Part shown: positions 1-7,605 of the stretch, one piece after another
Layout of the letters: the number at the start of each line of letters is the position of its first letter
Position numbering within the stretch: position 1 is the stretch's first letter
The notes under the pieces: model-generated
Database searches by the model: none
What the model was told of the DNA's origin: nothing
The model's input: only the letters and a program-made list of their open reading frames with translations
Translations under genes and position numbers: made by a program
From: an uncultured Clostridium sp.
GTDB lineage: Bacteria; Bacillota; Clostridia; TANB77; CAG-508
Direction of reading: 5' to 3'
NCBI GenBank assembly: GCA_946496575.1
Contig: CAMMHE010000013.1
Span: 1 to 34,205 of the forward strand
Length of the DNA stretch: 34,205 nucleotides

Positions 1-85
1 TGCTCAAAGTATATATTTTTCAAAAAAGTGTGACATATGATTGACTAACCTACAGGCAAACTTTAAATGTTTTTTATAAAAATAG

Positions 86-113
86 TTGTTTATTATTTTA
101 TATATGTTATAAT
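86..113 (+). promoter_or_regulatory. Candidate sigma-A promoter with extended -10
   Basis: TTGTTT at 86-91, a 16-nt spacer, then TATAAT at 108-113 preceded by TG (extended -10). It lies 45 nt upstream of the 103-aa gene start and should drive it. Confidence 0.6.
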
Positions 114-158
114 TAAATTGTAGGTAAAAAATTATAGTTAAAAAAGAGGTACGTCATT

Positions 159-470
159 ATGGAAAAAATAAATGAAAAAGTTAATAAAATTTTGGAAGAA
201 ATTCGGGAATATGGATATTATTGGGAGTTTGTCATGTCTTTGGATAGTGATGAAGACTCCAACTTTTGGCATCAACTTCAATGTGAGCTAAAAAGATATA
301 ATGTTAAGCTCATATGCAGGTACAATATGTTAAACATCTATGTTCCTGTTGAGACGGATGACGAGAAAGAGCAAGAGATAGAGGTTAAAGTCTCAAACAC
401 GGTAATGAAAATAATTACAGATTATTTATCTGGAAGAAATGAGTGTACCCTGGATAGCCCCACCGCATAA
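159..470 (+). CDS. Hypothetical protein, 103 aa
   Basis: I do not recognise this small soluble protein. It is acidic and charged, with an N-terminal helix-forming stretch, several aromatic residues (YYWEF around residues 20-24) and two cysteines in the middle. There is no signal peptide or membrane segment. The ATG is preceded by AGAGGT at 145-150 with an 8-nt spacer, and an extended -10 promoter lies upstream, so it looks like an expressed single-gene unit. Its last codons form the 5' arm of a strong terminator. With the neighbouring Ham1-like gene it may be an accessory insertion beside the ftsY region; that is inference from its position and unfamiliar content only. Confidence 0.6.
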   Translation: MEKINEKVNKILEEIREYGYYWEFVMSLDSDEDSNFWHQLQCELKRYNVKLICRYNMLNIYVPVETDDEKEQEIEVKVSNTVMKIITDYLSGRNECTLDSPTA

Positions 471-490
471 TTGGTAGGGCTATCTTTTTT
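453..490 (+). terminator. Rho-independent terminator overlapping the end of the 103-aa gene
   Basis: GATAGCCC at 453-460 pairs with GGGCTATC at 477-484. The stem continues inward with ACC/GGT after one mismatch, and six T follow at 485-490. The 5' arm lies inside the coding sequence, which stops at 468-470 in the loop. Confidence 0.85.
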
Positions 491-593
491 ATTTTAGAAT
501 AATTGTAAGAGATCGATAAATTTTAAATATATCATACATAATATCAGTTATTTTTTAAGCTAAAAGTATTAAAAGATTTCATACGTGACTTTC

Positions 594-1190
594 TTAAATG
601 TTATTTACTATAAAATCTATAACATCATCTTCTCTATAGTTTTCTTTGTTTTGATTTTTATCTTCTTCTGTTAAATCAACAAAGTATTTGTTGCATTCTG
701 GCATAATTGACATTGAATCTAATGGATAACCAGGATTTCTTTTTTCACAAGGTTTATCCACAAGATAAAAATGATTTTTAGTCCAGCTATACTCCTTTGG
801 TTGTTTGCCATCATATATTACTATTCCGTATACCCATTTTGCAGTTAATTTTCCACCATATTCATTAACTAAACTACAATAGTATTTAATCATTTCATCA
901 TCGCTTAATTCTTTTCCATTAACTCTTCTAACATGAGTTCCAGGTTGTTTTTCAGCTGGCAATTCTTCTATGTATAAGTTATTATCCATTCCTATAGATG
1001 TAATTTTCGTTGTATCATAATAAGCCTTTGCTTTTATATAAGCATTTTCTATAGCATTTTTTCCTATTTCATTTGGTTTTAGATTTATTCCTAAATCTTT
1101 AATTGTTAACACTTCTATATTTCTTTTCTTAAGTTTTTCAGCATATTTTTTTATTTTAGCTGGATTTGTTGTTGCAAATAGTACTTTCAA
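594..1190 (-). CDS. Divergent Ham1/RdgB-type non-canonical purine NTP pyrophosphatase
   Basis: A 198-aa protein whose N-terminus (MKVLFATTNPAKIKK) and ENAYIKAKAYY segment match the ITPase/Ham1 family, which hydrolyses non-canonical nucleoside triphosphates such as dITP and XTP to the monophosphate plus pyrophosphate. Length is normal for the family. Several family signatures are altered: the usual DDSGL is here MDNNL, the usual PGxxSAR is PGTHVRR, and the FGYDP-like motif reads PGYPLDS. Substrate choice may therefore differ from housekeeping RdgB. The start is TTG, supported by GGAG at 1197-1200 six bases upstream. A promoter is visible upstream on the same strand. It is probably a single-gene unit; fold confidence is good, substrate uncertain. 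Confidence 0.7.
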   Translation of the reverse strand: MKVLFATTNPAKIKKYAEKLKKRNIEVLTIKDLGINLKPNEIGKNAIENAYIKAKAYYDTTKITSIGMDNNLYIEELPAEKQPGTHVRRVNGKELSDDEMIKYYCSLVNEYGGKLTAKWVYGIVIYDGKQPKEYSWTKNHFYLVDKPCEKRNPGYPLDSMSIMPECNKYFVDLTEEDKNQNKENYREDDVIDFIVNNI

Positions 1191-1228
1191 TTATTACTCC
1201 TTAAAATAATTTTTATATAATAACTAGT

Positions 1229-1257
1229 ATATTAACATAAAAACAATTGCTTATCAA
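1229..1257 (-). promoter_or_regulatory. Candidate sigma-A promoter for the Ham1-like gene
   Basis: On the minus strand, TTGATA (1252-1257), a 17-nt spacer and TAATAT (1229-1234), with TG one base upstream of the -10. It sits about 40 nt before the TTG start. Confidence 0.5.
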
Positions 1258-1340
1258 GAAATTATAAAAATATTTTTGGTATTTTTCAAAATAACAAATT
1301 CAATATGAAAAATATATTCTATCTCTAAACACATTCAAGC

Positions 1341-1369
1341 TTGATATTTACAAGATTCTATTATATAAT
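1341..1369 (+). promoter_or_regulatory. Sigma-A promoter of ftsY
   Basis: TTGATA at 1341-1346, exactly 17 nt, then perfect TATAAT at 1364-1369. It lies 37 nt upstream of the ftsY ATG and probably serves ftsY and the following UPF0182 gene. Confidence 0.75.
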
Positions 1370-1406
1370 AATGAAAATAAAATTAGAAAAATAAGGAGAA
1401 AAGCAA

Positions 1407-2312
1407 ATGGGATTTTTTGAAAGATTAAAACAAGGATTAAGTAAAACAAAAACATCATTTGATGAAAAAATAAATAATGTACTTAGTAATTTTAGGAAAG
1501 CAGATGAAGAATTTTTAGATGAATTAGAAGAGGTATTAATATTATCAGATATAGGAATCGAAACATCAGAAAAAATAATTGCTAGTTTAAGAGAAAAAAT
1601 AAAAAAACAGAAAATTGAAGATGAAGAAGAAATAAGAAAAGTATTAAGAGAAATAATGCAAGAAATATTGGATATAGCAGAACCAAAGTTGAATTTAGAA
1701 ACAAAGCCATCAGTTATTTTAGTAGTTGGTGTAAATGGAGTTGGAAAAACTACATCTATAGGTAAAATTGCAGCCAAATTAACAAAACAAGGAAAAAAAG
1801 TAGTAATAGCAGCTGCAGATACATTTAGGGCAGCTGCAGTAGAGCAACTAGAAATTTGGGCAAAAAGAAGTGGAGCAGAGATAGTAAAATGCAAAGAAGG
1901 AACAGACCCTGCATCAGTAGTATATGATGCAATAAGAAAAACAAAAGAAATAAATGCAGATATATTAATTTGTGATACAGCAGGAAGATTACATAATAAA
2001 AAATATTTAATGGATGAATTAAATAAAATTCAGAAAGTAATAAATAAGGAAATGCAAGAAAATTCAAAAGAAGTATTATTAGTAATAGATGGTACAACTG
2101 GACAAAATGCTATTTCACAAGTAAAAGCGTTTAAAGAAGAGGCAAATATAACAGGATTAGTATTAACAAAAATGGATGGAACAGCCAAAGGAGGAGTCGT
2201 AATAGGGATAGTAGAAGAAAATAAGATACCAATAAAGTTCATAGGGGTTGGAGAGCAAATAGATGATATGGAAGTATTTAATTCAGAAGATTTCGTAAAG
2301 GCGATAATTTAA
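1407..2312 (+). CDS. ftsY: Signal recognition particle receptor FtsY
   Basis: SRP receptor GTPase that docks ribosome-SRP complexes at the membrane for co-translational insertion. The 301-aa protein has the short N-terminal helical (N) domain at about 1-90, then the G domain. P-loop residues 108-115 read GVNGVGKT, DTFRAAAVEQL follows, DTAGR is at 190-194, and TKMD at 254-257 gives guanine specificity. The C-terminal GVGEQIDDM motif is intact. There is no long acidic A domain, as is usual in Firmicutes. ATG follows AAGGAG. The next gene starts 11 nt after the stop, so the two are probably co-transcribed. In many Firmicutes ftsY neighbours ffh or smc; neither is here. Confidence 0.97.
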   Translation: MGFFERLKQGLSKTKTSFDEKINNVLSNFRKADEEFLDELEEVLILSDIGIETSEKIIASLREKIKKQKIEDEEEIRKVLREIMQEILDIAEPKLNLETKPSVILVVGVNGVGKTTSIGKIAAKLTKQGKKVVIAAADTFRAAAVEQLEIWAKRSGAEIVKCKEGTDPASVVYDAIRKTKEINADILICDTAGRLHNKKYLMDELNKIQKVINKEMQENSKEVLLVIDGTTGQNAISQVKAFKEEANITGLVLTKMDGTAKGGVVIGIVEENKIPIKFIGVGEQIDDMEVFNSEDFVKAII

Positions 2313-2323
2313 AAAAGAAAGAA

Positions 2324-5131
2324 GTGAAAAATTTGAAATTAAAAGAAGCATTAAAAAATAAAAATTTAAGAACTGTACTAGTAATAGTATTTATATTAAT
2401 ATTTGCACTTGCAACATTTGTATCTTTAAGAGGGAGCTATTTAGAATATAGAGAGTTAGGAGAGAATTATATACAAATTTTTTATACAAACTTAAAATAC
2501 AAATATATCATAATGTTAATAAATTTTGTAGTAGTATTTACATTAGTATATTTTACTAATAGAGGTATAAAAAAAGGTATAAAGCCATTTTTTGAACAAG
2601 ACAAAGTAGAAATGCCAAAACTTCCAAATAAATCAATAGCATTAATAATTGCAGCACTTGTAAGTGTAGTATTATCAAATGAAATATTAGAAAAAATATT
2701 AACAGCTACAGGAAATACAACATTTGAAATTATAGATCCAATATTTAATTTAGATATATCATATTATTTATTTATAAAACCAGTAATAGAATTTTTTATG
2801 AAATATTTTATTATATTAATTATTGGATTAACAGCATATATGTCAATCTATTATGTGATATTATTTAACTTTTATTGCAATGGTGTTGATAGAGAAACAC
2901 TAAAAAATAGTTTATTTTTTAAAAAAATATTTAGAAATGTTATTTTATTAGCAATAATTATAGGACTAATAAATTTAATAGAAGCACAAGATATTTTATT
3001 AAACACTTTTTTAACATTAAAAAATTCTGCCGAAACAGAATTAATAGGAGCAGGGTTTATAGAATCAACAGTAAAACTTTGTGGAAGCATTATATATTCA
3101 ATATTAATAATTATAGTAGCTTATACAGCTGTAAAATATTTTAAAAAGCAACAAGCCAAAAAAGTAATGATAAGTTTATTAGCTATACCAGTATATTTTA
3201 TATTATTATTTTTAGTTACAGTATTAGTAGATATAATTTATGTTAATCCAAATGAATTAGACATAGAAAAAAAATATATATCAAAAAATATTGAATTTAC
3301 GCAAAAAGCTTATAACATATCTGTAGATGAAATTAATTTGGACTATTCAGGAACAATTACTACAGCAGAGGTAAATGCAAACTCAAATTTAATAAATAAT
3401 ATTCCTATAGTAAGTGAAGAAATGGTAGTAAATACTTTACAAGAGACACAAACACAAACAGGATATTATAATTATAGAAATGCTTCACTTGCAAAATACA
3501 AAATAGATGGTAATGATAAATTAGTATATATTTCTCCAAGAGAAATAGCAAATGCAAGCACTACATACAATTATAAAACATATGAATATACTCATGGATA
3601 TGGAGAAATTGTAACTTCAGCAACAGAAATTACAGAAGTAGGACTTATTCAATATCTTCAGAAAGATATTGAAGGAAAAGATAATGTACTACAAATTAAA
3701 CAACCAAGAATATATTTTGGAATGGAAACAAATGATACAATAGTAATAAACTCAAAAGATAAGCAAGAATATGATTATACAGATTCAACTGGAAATGAGA
3801 AAATATACGCATATACAGGGAAAGCAGGTCTAGGGTTAAACTTTTGGGATAGATTAATCCTTGCAATGAAAGAAGGAGACATAAAATTAGCATTATCAAA
3901 TAATGTAACAGATGAAAGTAAAATACTAATTAATAGAAATATAAGGGATAGAGCAAAAAAAGCATTACCATACTTAATGTATGATGAACAACCATATACA
4001 GTAATAGACGATGATGGAGATATATATTGGGTTCTAGATGCATATACTACATCAGATCAATACCCATATTCTACATATACAAATATAGAATATGAAGGTA
4101 CAAGCAAAAAAATAAATTATATAAGAAATTCCGTAAAAGTTATAATTAATGCATATGATGGAACAATGAAGTTTTATATAACTGACAAATTTGATCCAGT
4201 AGCAATGGCATATAGAAAATTATATCCAAGCTTGTTTGAGGACATAAATACTCAAATTCCAGAAGATATTTCTAGTAAATTTGTATATCCAAAATTCTTA
4301 TATAATGTACAAGCCAAAATACTTGAAGTATATCACAATGTAAAACCAGAAATATTATATAGAGAAAATGATATCTGGCAATTTGCAACATATAATACAA
4401 CACAGACAAATAAAATTGTAGGGACAACTATGGAATCATATTATACCATGTTGAAAACTATAAATAATGATGAAAATACATTTGGATTAGTTCAGATGTA
4501 TTCAAAAGATAGCAAATCAAATATAATAGCATATTTAGTAGGAAGTGCTGATAAGACAGATCAAAAATTGACCCTATATAAATTTTCTTCAGATAGTAAC
4601 ATATTAGGACCAACGCAATTAGATAATCAGATAGAGCAAGATGAAGTAATATCTGAAGAATTAGAAGAACTAAATGTAACAGGAGCAAAAATTTCTAAAA
4701 AAATAATAATAGTACCAATAAACAACACATTACTATATGTAGAACCAATTTATCAGACTATAATAAATGAATCAAATGTCCCAAGTATTAAAAAAATAAT
4801 AGTTGCATCAGGTACAAAAATGGCAATAGGAGATAATTTAAATCAAGCATTAGCAAATTTACTTTCACAATATGCCTTAAATATAGAAATAAATACATCA
4901 GAAGATATAGATGAGATCCTACAATCAATTATTCAAACTAATAAAAATTTAACCGAGTCTGGAAAAAGTAATAATTGGGAAATGATGGGAAGCGATTTAA
5001 AAGAATTACAAAACCTAATAGACTTACTAGAAAAAATGTTACAAGAAAATGAAGAACAATCACCAGAAAGTGAACAAAATAACATTACAGAAACCAATGA
5101 AAATGTCGAAAACGTAATGATAGATGAATAA
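2324..5131 (+). CDS. UPF0182 family membrane protein
   Basis: A 935-aa integral membrane protein of the UPF0182 family, found in Firmicutes and Actinobacteria and without an established biochemical role. About seven hydrophobic segments occupy the first 310 residues, including residues 15-37 and 55-80 and several between 100 and 310. A large presumably extracellular domain follows, and an acidic, glutamine- and asparagine-rich tail ends the protein. Start is GTG, preceded by a purine-rich AAGAAAGAAG stretch rather than a clean GGAGG. It is 11 nt downstream of ftsY. A terminator follows immediately. Family assignment rests on length, membrane topology and the conserved middle region, for example DDDGDIYWVLDAYTTS. 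Confidence 0.85.
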   Translation: MKNLKLKEALKNKNLRTVLVIVFILIFALATFVSLRGSYLEYRELGENYIQIFYTNLKYKYIIMLINFVVVFTLVYFTNRGIKKGIKPFFEQDKVEMPKLPNKSIALIIAALVSVVLSNEILEKILTATGNTTFEIIDPIFNLDISYYLFIKPVIEFFMKYFIILIIGLTAYMSIYYVILFNFYCNGVDRETLKNSLFFKKIFRNVILLAIIIGLINLIEAQDILLNTFLTLKNSAETELIGAGFIESTVKLCGSIIYSILIIIVAYTAVKYFKKQQAKKVMISLLAIPVYFILLFLVTVLVDIIYVNPNELDIEKKYISKNIEFTQKAYNISVDEINLDYSGTITTAEVNANSNLINNIPIVSEEMVVNTLQETQTQTGYYNYRNASLAKYKIDGNDKLVYISPREIANASTTYNYKTYEYTHGYGEIVTSATEITEVGLIQYLQKDIEGKDNVLQIKQPRIYFGMETNDTIVINSKDKQEYDYTDSTGNEKIYAYTGKAGLGLNFWDRLILAMKEGDIKLALSNNVTDESKILINRNIRDRAKKALPYLMYDEQPYTVIDDDGDIYWVLDAYTTSDQYPYSTYTNIEYEGTSKKINYIRNSVKVIINAYDGTMKFYITDKFDPVAMAYRKLYPSLFEDINTQIPEDISSKFVYPKFLYNVQAKILEVYHNVKPEILYRENDIWQFATYNTTQTNKIVGTTMESYYTMLKTINNDENTFGLVQMYSKDSKSNIIAYLVGSADKTDQKLTLYKFSSDSNILGPTQLDNQIEQDEVISEELEELNVTGAKISKKIIIVPINNTLLYVEPIYQTIINESNVPSIKKIIVASGTKMAIGDNLNQALANLLSQYALNIEINTSEDIDEILQSIIQTNKNLTESGKSNNWEMMGSDLKELQNLIDLLEKMLQENEEQSPESEQNNITETNENVENVMIDE

Positions 5132-5140
5132 AATTAATAA

Positions 5141-5172
5141 AAAAATCCACTATAAATATAGGTGGATTTTTT
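5141..5172 (+). terminator. Terminator hairpin whose 3' arm carries the next gene's ribosome binding site
   Basis: AAAAATCCAC (5141-5150) pairs with GTGGATTTTT (5162-5171), with an 11-nt loop and a T run ending at 5172. The T run abuts the ATG at 5173. AGGTGG (5160-5165), the only Shine-Dalgarno candidate for the next gene, lies in the loop end and 3' arm. Confidence 0.75.
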
Positions 5173-5472
5173 ATGTTATTAAGGATATGGAATAAGGATA
5201 AAAAAGAAAAATTAGAAAAAAATATTGATAGATTAATATTAATTTTAGAAAAAATGAATATGCATGATTTAATCTATATAATAGGTAATAAAAAAGAGAT
5301 TATAAAAAGAAATCTTCTTGCGGGAATATCAAGAGGAATAGGAACTGGCATAGGATTTACAATTATTACAGCTGTAATAATTTATTTTCTACAAAAAATT
5401 GTTAGATTAAATATTCCAATAATAGGAGAATATATAAATGATATTATAGAAATAGTAAAAACAACTAAATAA
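5173..5472 (+). CDS. DUF5665-type small membrane protein
   Basis: A 99-aa protein with a basic, coiled N-terminal half. A pattern of LILILEKMNMHDLIY, then NLLAGISRGIGTGIGFT, then one transmembrane helix (about residues 60-82) matches the DUF5665 family of small Firmicute proteins. Its function is unknown. The glycine-rich stretch before the helix is the family hallmark. ATG at 5173 follows AGGTGG with a 7-nt spacer. That ribosome binding site overlaps the terminator of the preceding gene, so expression may depend on readthrough or on a promoter inside the UPF0182 gene. Confidence 0.65.
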   Translation: MLLRIWNKDKKEKLEKNIDRLILILEKMNMHDLIYIIGNKKEIIKRNLLAGISRGIGTGIGFTIITAVIIYFLQKIVRLNIPIIGEYINDIIEIVKTTK

Positions 5473-5515
5473 AAGATAATAGTTTAATTTAAACTTAAGC
5501 TATTATCTTTTTACT
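5471..5515. terminator. Bidirectional terminator between the DUF5665-type gene and tyrS
   Basis: AAAAGATAATAG (5471-5482) pairs with CTATTATCTTTT (5500-5511), with a 17-nt loop. T-rich sequence follows on the plus strand and the A-rich 5' arm gives a T run on the minus strand, so it can end both convergent units. Confidence 0.75.
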
Positions 5516-5521
5516 TTAATA

Positions 5522-6733
5522 TTAAATTTCTAGTTTATGAAAAATCTTTTTTCCTTTTTTTAATATAGCATATCCATTTGAAAAATCTTCGTTTGATAAA
5601 ATATAAGAAATATCTGAAATTTTATTATCATTTAAAGTTATACCGCCTTGCATAACTAGTGTTCTTGCTTGACCTTTTGATGGAGCAATTCCAGTTAATA
5701 CAATAACATCTATTATGGAAATAGATGGATCTTTGAGTTTTGTTGAAGGCATACTATTTAAATTGCCTTCGCCACCAAATAATGCATTAGAAGCATTTTC
5801 AGCGTTTCTAGCTTCTTCTTCTCCGTGAATAAGTTTTGTTATTTCAAAAGCAGCTATTTTTTTAGCCTCATTGATTTCTACTCCTTCCAAAGAAGCAAGT
5901 TCATTTACTTTACTCATAGGAAGAGTTGTTAATAAACTTAATACTGTTTTAACATCATTATCTCCAATATTTCTCCAATATTGATAGAATTCATAAGGAG
6001 AAACTTTAGAAGGATCTAACCATAATGCTCCTTTTTCAGTTTTTCCCATCTTTTTACCTTCTGAATTTGTAAGCAATTTAAATGTTAAGCCAAAAGAATC
6101 ATTTTTACCAATTTTTCTAATAAGTTCAACTCCACCAATTATATTTGACCATTGATCATTTCCACCAATTTCAAGTTTACAACCATATGTATTATATAAA
6201 TGTAAGAAATCATAAGACTGCATTAACATATAACCCATTTCAAAAAATGTAAGACCAGAATCTAATCTATTTTTATAACATTCAGCAGCAAGCATTTTAT
6301 TAATAGAAAATAAACTACCAATTTCACGCATAAAATTTATATAATTTAAATCTAAAAGCCAGTCAGCATTATTTACTATTATTGCAGCATTTTCACCATC
6401 AAAGTCTACAAATTTAGCAATTTGTTTTTTAATAGAATTAACATTATGCTCAATATTTTCTTTTGTTAGCATTTTACGCATATCAGTCTTTCCAGATGGA
6501 TCACCAATTATTGCAGTTCCACCACCTACTAAAATTATAGGTTTATGACCACATCTTTGCATATGTGCAGCTACCATAAGTGAAATAAAATGTCCTACAT
6601 GTAGACTATCTGCAGTAGGATCTATACCAATATAAAAAGGAACATGCTCTTTTTCAAATAAATCATACATTTCTTTTGGATGTGTAAGTTGTTCAATATA
6701 TCCTCTTTCTTGTAATAAGTCTAAAACATTCAT
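5522..6733 (-). CDS. tyrS: Tyrosyl-tRNA synthetase
   Basis: Class I aminoacyl-tRNA synthetase that charges tRNA-Tyr. The 403-aa length is typical of bacterial TyrRS. The HIGH-type motif reads HVGH at residues 45-48, the tyrosine-pocket GGNDQWSN is at 190-197, and the KMSKS-type loop reads KMGKT at 228-232. A C-terminal S4 RNA-binding domain (about 340-403, with KGQARTLVMQGGITLN) is complete. ATG at 6733 is preceded by GGAGG (6741-6745). It lies 18 nt downstream of the small zinc-ribbon gene and is probably co-transcribed with it. No T-box leader is visible before either gene, unlike many Firmicute tyrS genes. Confidence 0.97.
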   Translation of the reverse strand: MNVLDLLQERGYIEQLTHPKEMYDLFEKEHVPFYIGIDPTADSLHVGHFISLMVAAHMQRCGHKPIILVGGGTAIIGDPSGKTDMRKMLTKENIEHNVNSIKKQIAKFVDFDGENAAIIVNNADWLLDLNYINFMREIGSLFSINKMLAAECYKNRLDSGLTFFEMGYMLMQSYDFLHLYNTYGCKLEIGGNDQWSNIIGGVELIRKIGKNDSFGLTFKLLTNSEGKKMGKTEKGALWLDPSKVSPYEFYQYWRNIGDNDVKTVLSLLTTLPMSKVNELASLEGVEINEAKKIAAFEITKLIHGEEEARNAENASNALFGGEGNLNSMPSTKLKDPSISIIDVIVLTGIAPSKGQARTLVMQGGITLNDNKISDISYILSNEDFSNGYAILKKGKKIFHKLEI

Positions 6734-6751
6734 TATAATTCCTCCATAAAA

Positions 6752-7021
6752 TTAATTAAGTGTTATGCTAGTATTACCAATCTCATTGTCATTAAATTTC
6801 TTGTCTGAGTAATTTAGACCTTCAATATTTAAAAATCTATTTAGGTTTTTAGCAGAAATTCCTGTTCCAATAGACATTACATCTATAGAAGACATTCCGT
6901 TTTGCTCAATGTAATTTTTAAAAGTGCATAATTCTAAATTATCTTTTGGAGAACATTTTGGACAAATATTTCCATCTGAAACAAAAAAATTACCACAACG
7001 ACTACATTTTTTAAATTCCAT
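6752..7021 (-). CDS. Small zinc-ribbon protein, YvyF/TIGR03826-like
   Basis: An 89-aa protein with two CxxC knuckles near the N-terminus (CSRC at 6-9 and CPKC at 20-23) forming a probable zinc ribbon. A short helical region follows (ISAKNLNRFLNIEGL) that resembles the helix-turn-helix-like tail of YvyF flagellar-operon proteins. That similarity is judged by eye and is weak. It precedes tyrS by 18 nt. Start ATG is preceded by AAAGGG on the minus strand, and an extended -10 promoter lies about 42 nt upstream. Its role is unknown; regulation of or binding to nucleic acid is possible but unproven. Confidence 0.7.
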   Translation of the reverse strand: MEFKKCSRCGNFFVSDGNICPKCSPKDNLELCTFKNYIEQNGMSSIDVMSIGTGISAKNLNRFLNIEGLNYSDKKFNDNEIGNTSITLN

Positions 7022-7062
7022 AATATATCAACCCTTTCAAAAATTAAAATTACATTTGTAAA

Positions 7063-7071
7063 ATTGTATCA
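7063..7071 (-). promoter_or_regulatory. Extended -10 promoter for the zinc-ribbon gene and tyrS
   Basis: On the minus strand the sequence reads TGATACAAT, an extended -10 (TGnTATAAT) with one mismatch, about 42 nt before the start of the zinc-ribbon gene. I see no good -35 at 17 nt. The leader is far too short for a T-box. Confidence 0.45.
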
Positions 7072-7093
7072 CAAAAAGTCAAAAATAGAAAGA

Positions 7094-7143
7094 GATTTTG
7101 AATAATTTTTTAAAACTAATTAACATAGTAAATATTCAAAATC
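7094..7143 (-). terminator. Possible terminator of the spoVA operon
   Basis: GATTTTGAATA (7094-7104) and TATTCAAAATC (7133-7143) form a perfect 11-bp stem around a 28-nt A/T-rich loop, directly downstream of spoVAE on the minus strand. The following tract is CTCTTTCTATTTTT rather than a clean T run, so efficiency is doubtful. Confidence 0.4.
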
Positions 7144-7160
7144 CCAAGTTAATAATATAA

Positions 7161-7556
7161 TTATTGTTTTTTCATTTTAGGTTTAGAAATAAGTGAGGCA
7201 ATATATCCAAAGAAAATTGCAGCTGCAATACCACCGGCTGCATTTTTTACACCGCCAGTAAATGCTCCAATTAGACCATATTCTTTTACTCCCTCAATAG
7301 CACCTTTAGCAAGATTATAGCCAAAACCAGTTAGTGGAACAGTTGCACCAGCACCTGCAAAATCTACAATATATTGATAAATTCCAATACCTCCTAAAAT
7401 AGCACCAACAGTAACAAATATAACTAAAATTCTTGCAGATGTAAGTTTAGTTTTGTCTATAAGAATTTGACCAATAATACATATAATTCCACCAACAACA
7501 AAGCATTTCAATACACCTATCCAATTAATTGCCTGTAACCAATTCATAATATTCAC
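7161..7556 (-). CDS. spoVAE: Stage V sporulation protein AE (SpoVAEb type)
   Basis: A 131-aa membrane protein, the small SpoVAE (AEb) subunit of the SpoVA channel that moves Ca-dipicolinate into the forespore and out during germination. Four hydrophobic segments alternate with the conserved glycine-rich loop (AGAGATVPLTGFGYNL at about 70-85), which has a clear parallel in SpoVAC (GAGSLVPITGF). This is the last gene of the minus-strand trio spoVAC-spoVAD-spoVAE, 49 nt after spoVAD. ATG is preceded by AAAGGGTGA. The trio is the minimal SpoVA set usual in Clostridia; spoVAA, spoVAB and spoVAF are absent here. Confidence 0.92.
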   Translation of the reverse strand: MNIMNWLQAINWIGVLKCFVVGGIICIIGQILIDKTKLTSARILVIFVTVGAILGGIGIYQYIVDFAGAGATVPLTGFGYNLAKGAIEGVKEYGLIGAFTGGVKNAAGGIAAAIFFGYIASLISKPKMKKQ

Positions 7557-7605
7557 CCTTTCATTTTGTTTCTATTAATTGTCTTTTAATATATAAATTT
7601 AATAT

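Noticed and set aside
1361..1894. Long open frame on the minus strand opposite ftsY, and similar frames opposite other genes
   Set aside because: These are A/T-bias shadows of well-supported genes: low-complexity hydrophobic translations with no ribosome binding site or family match.
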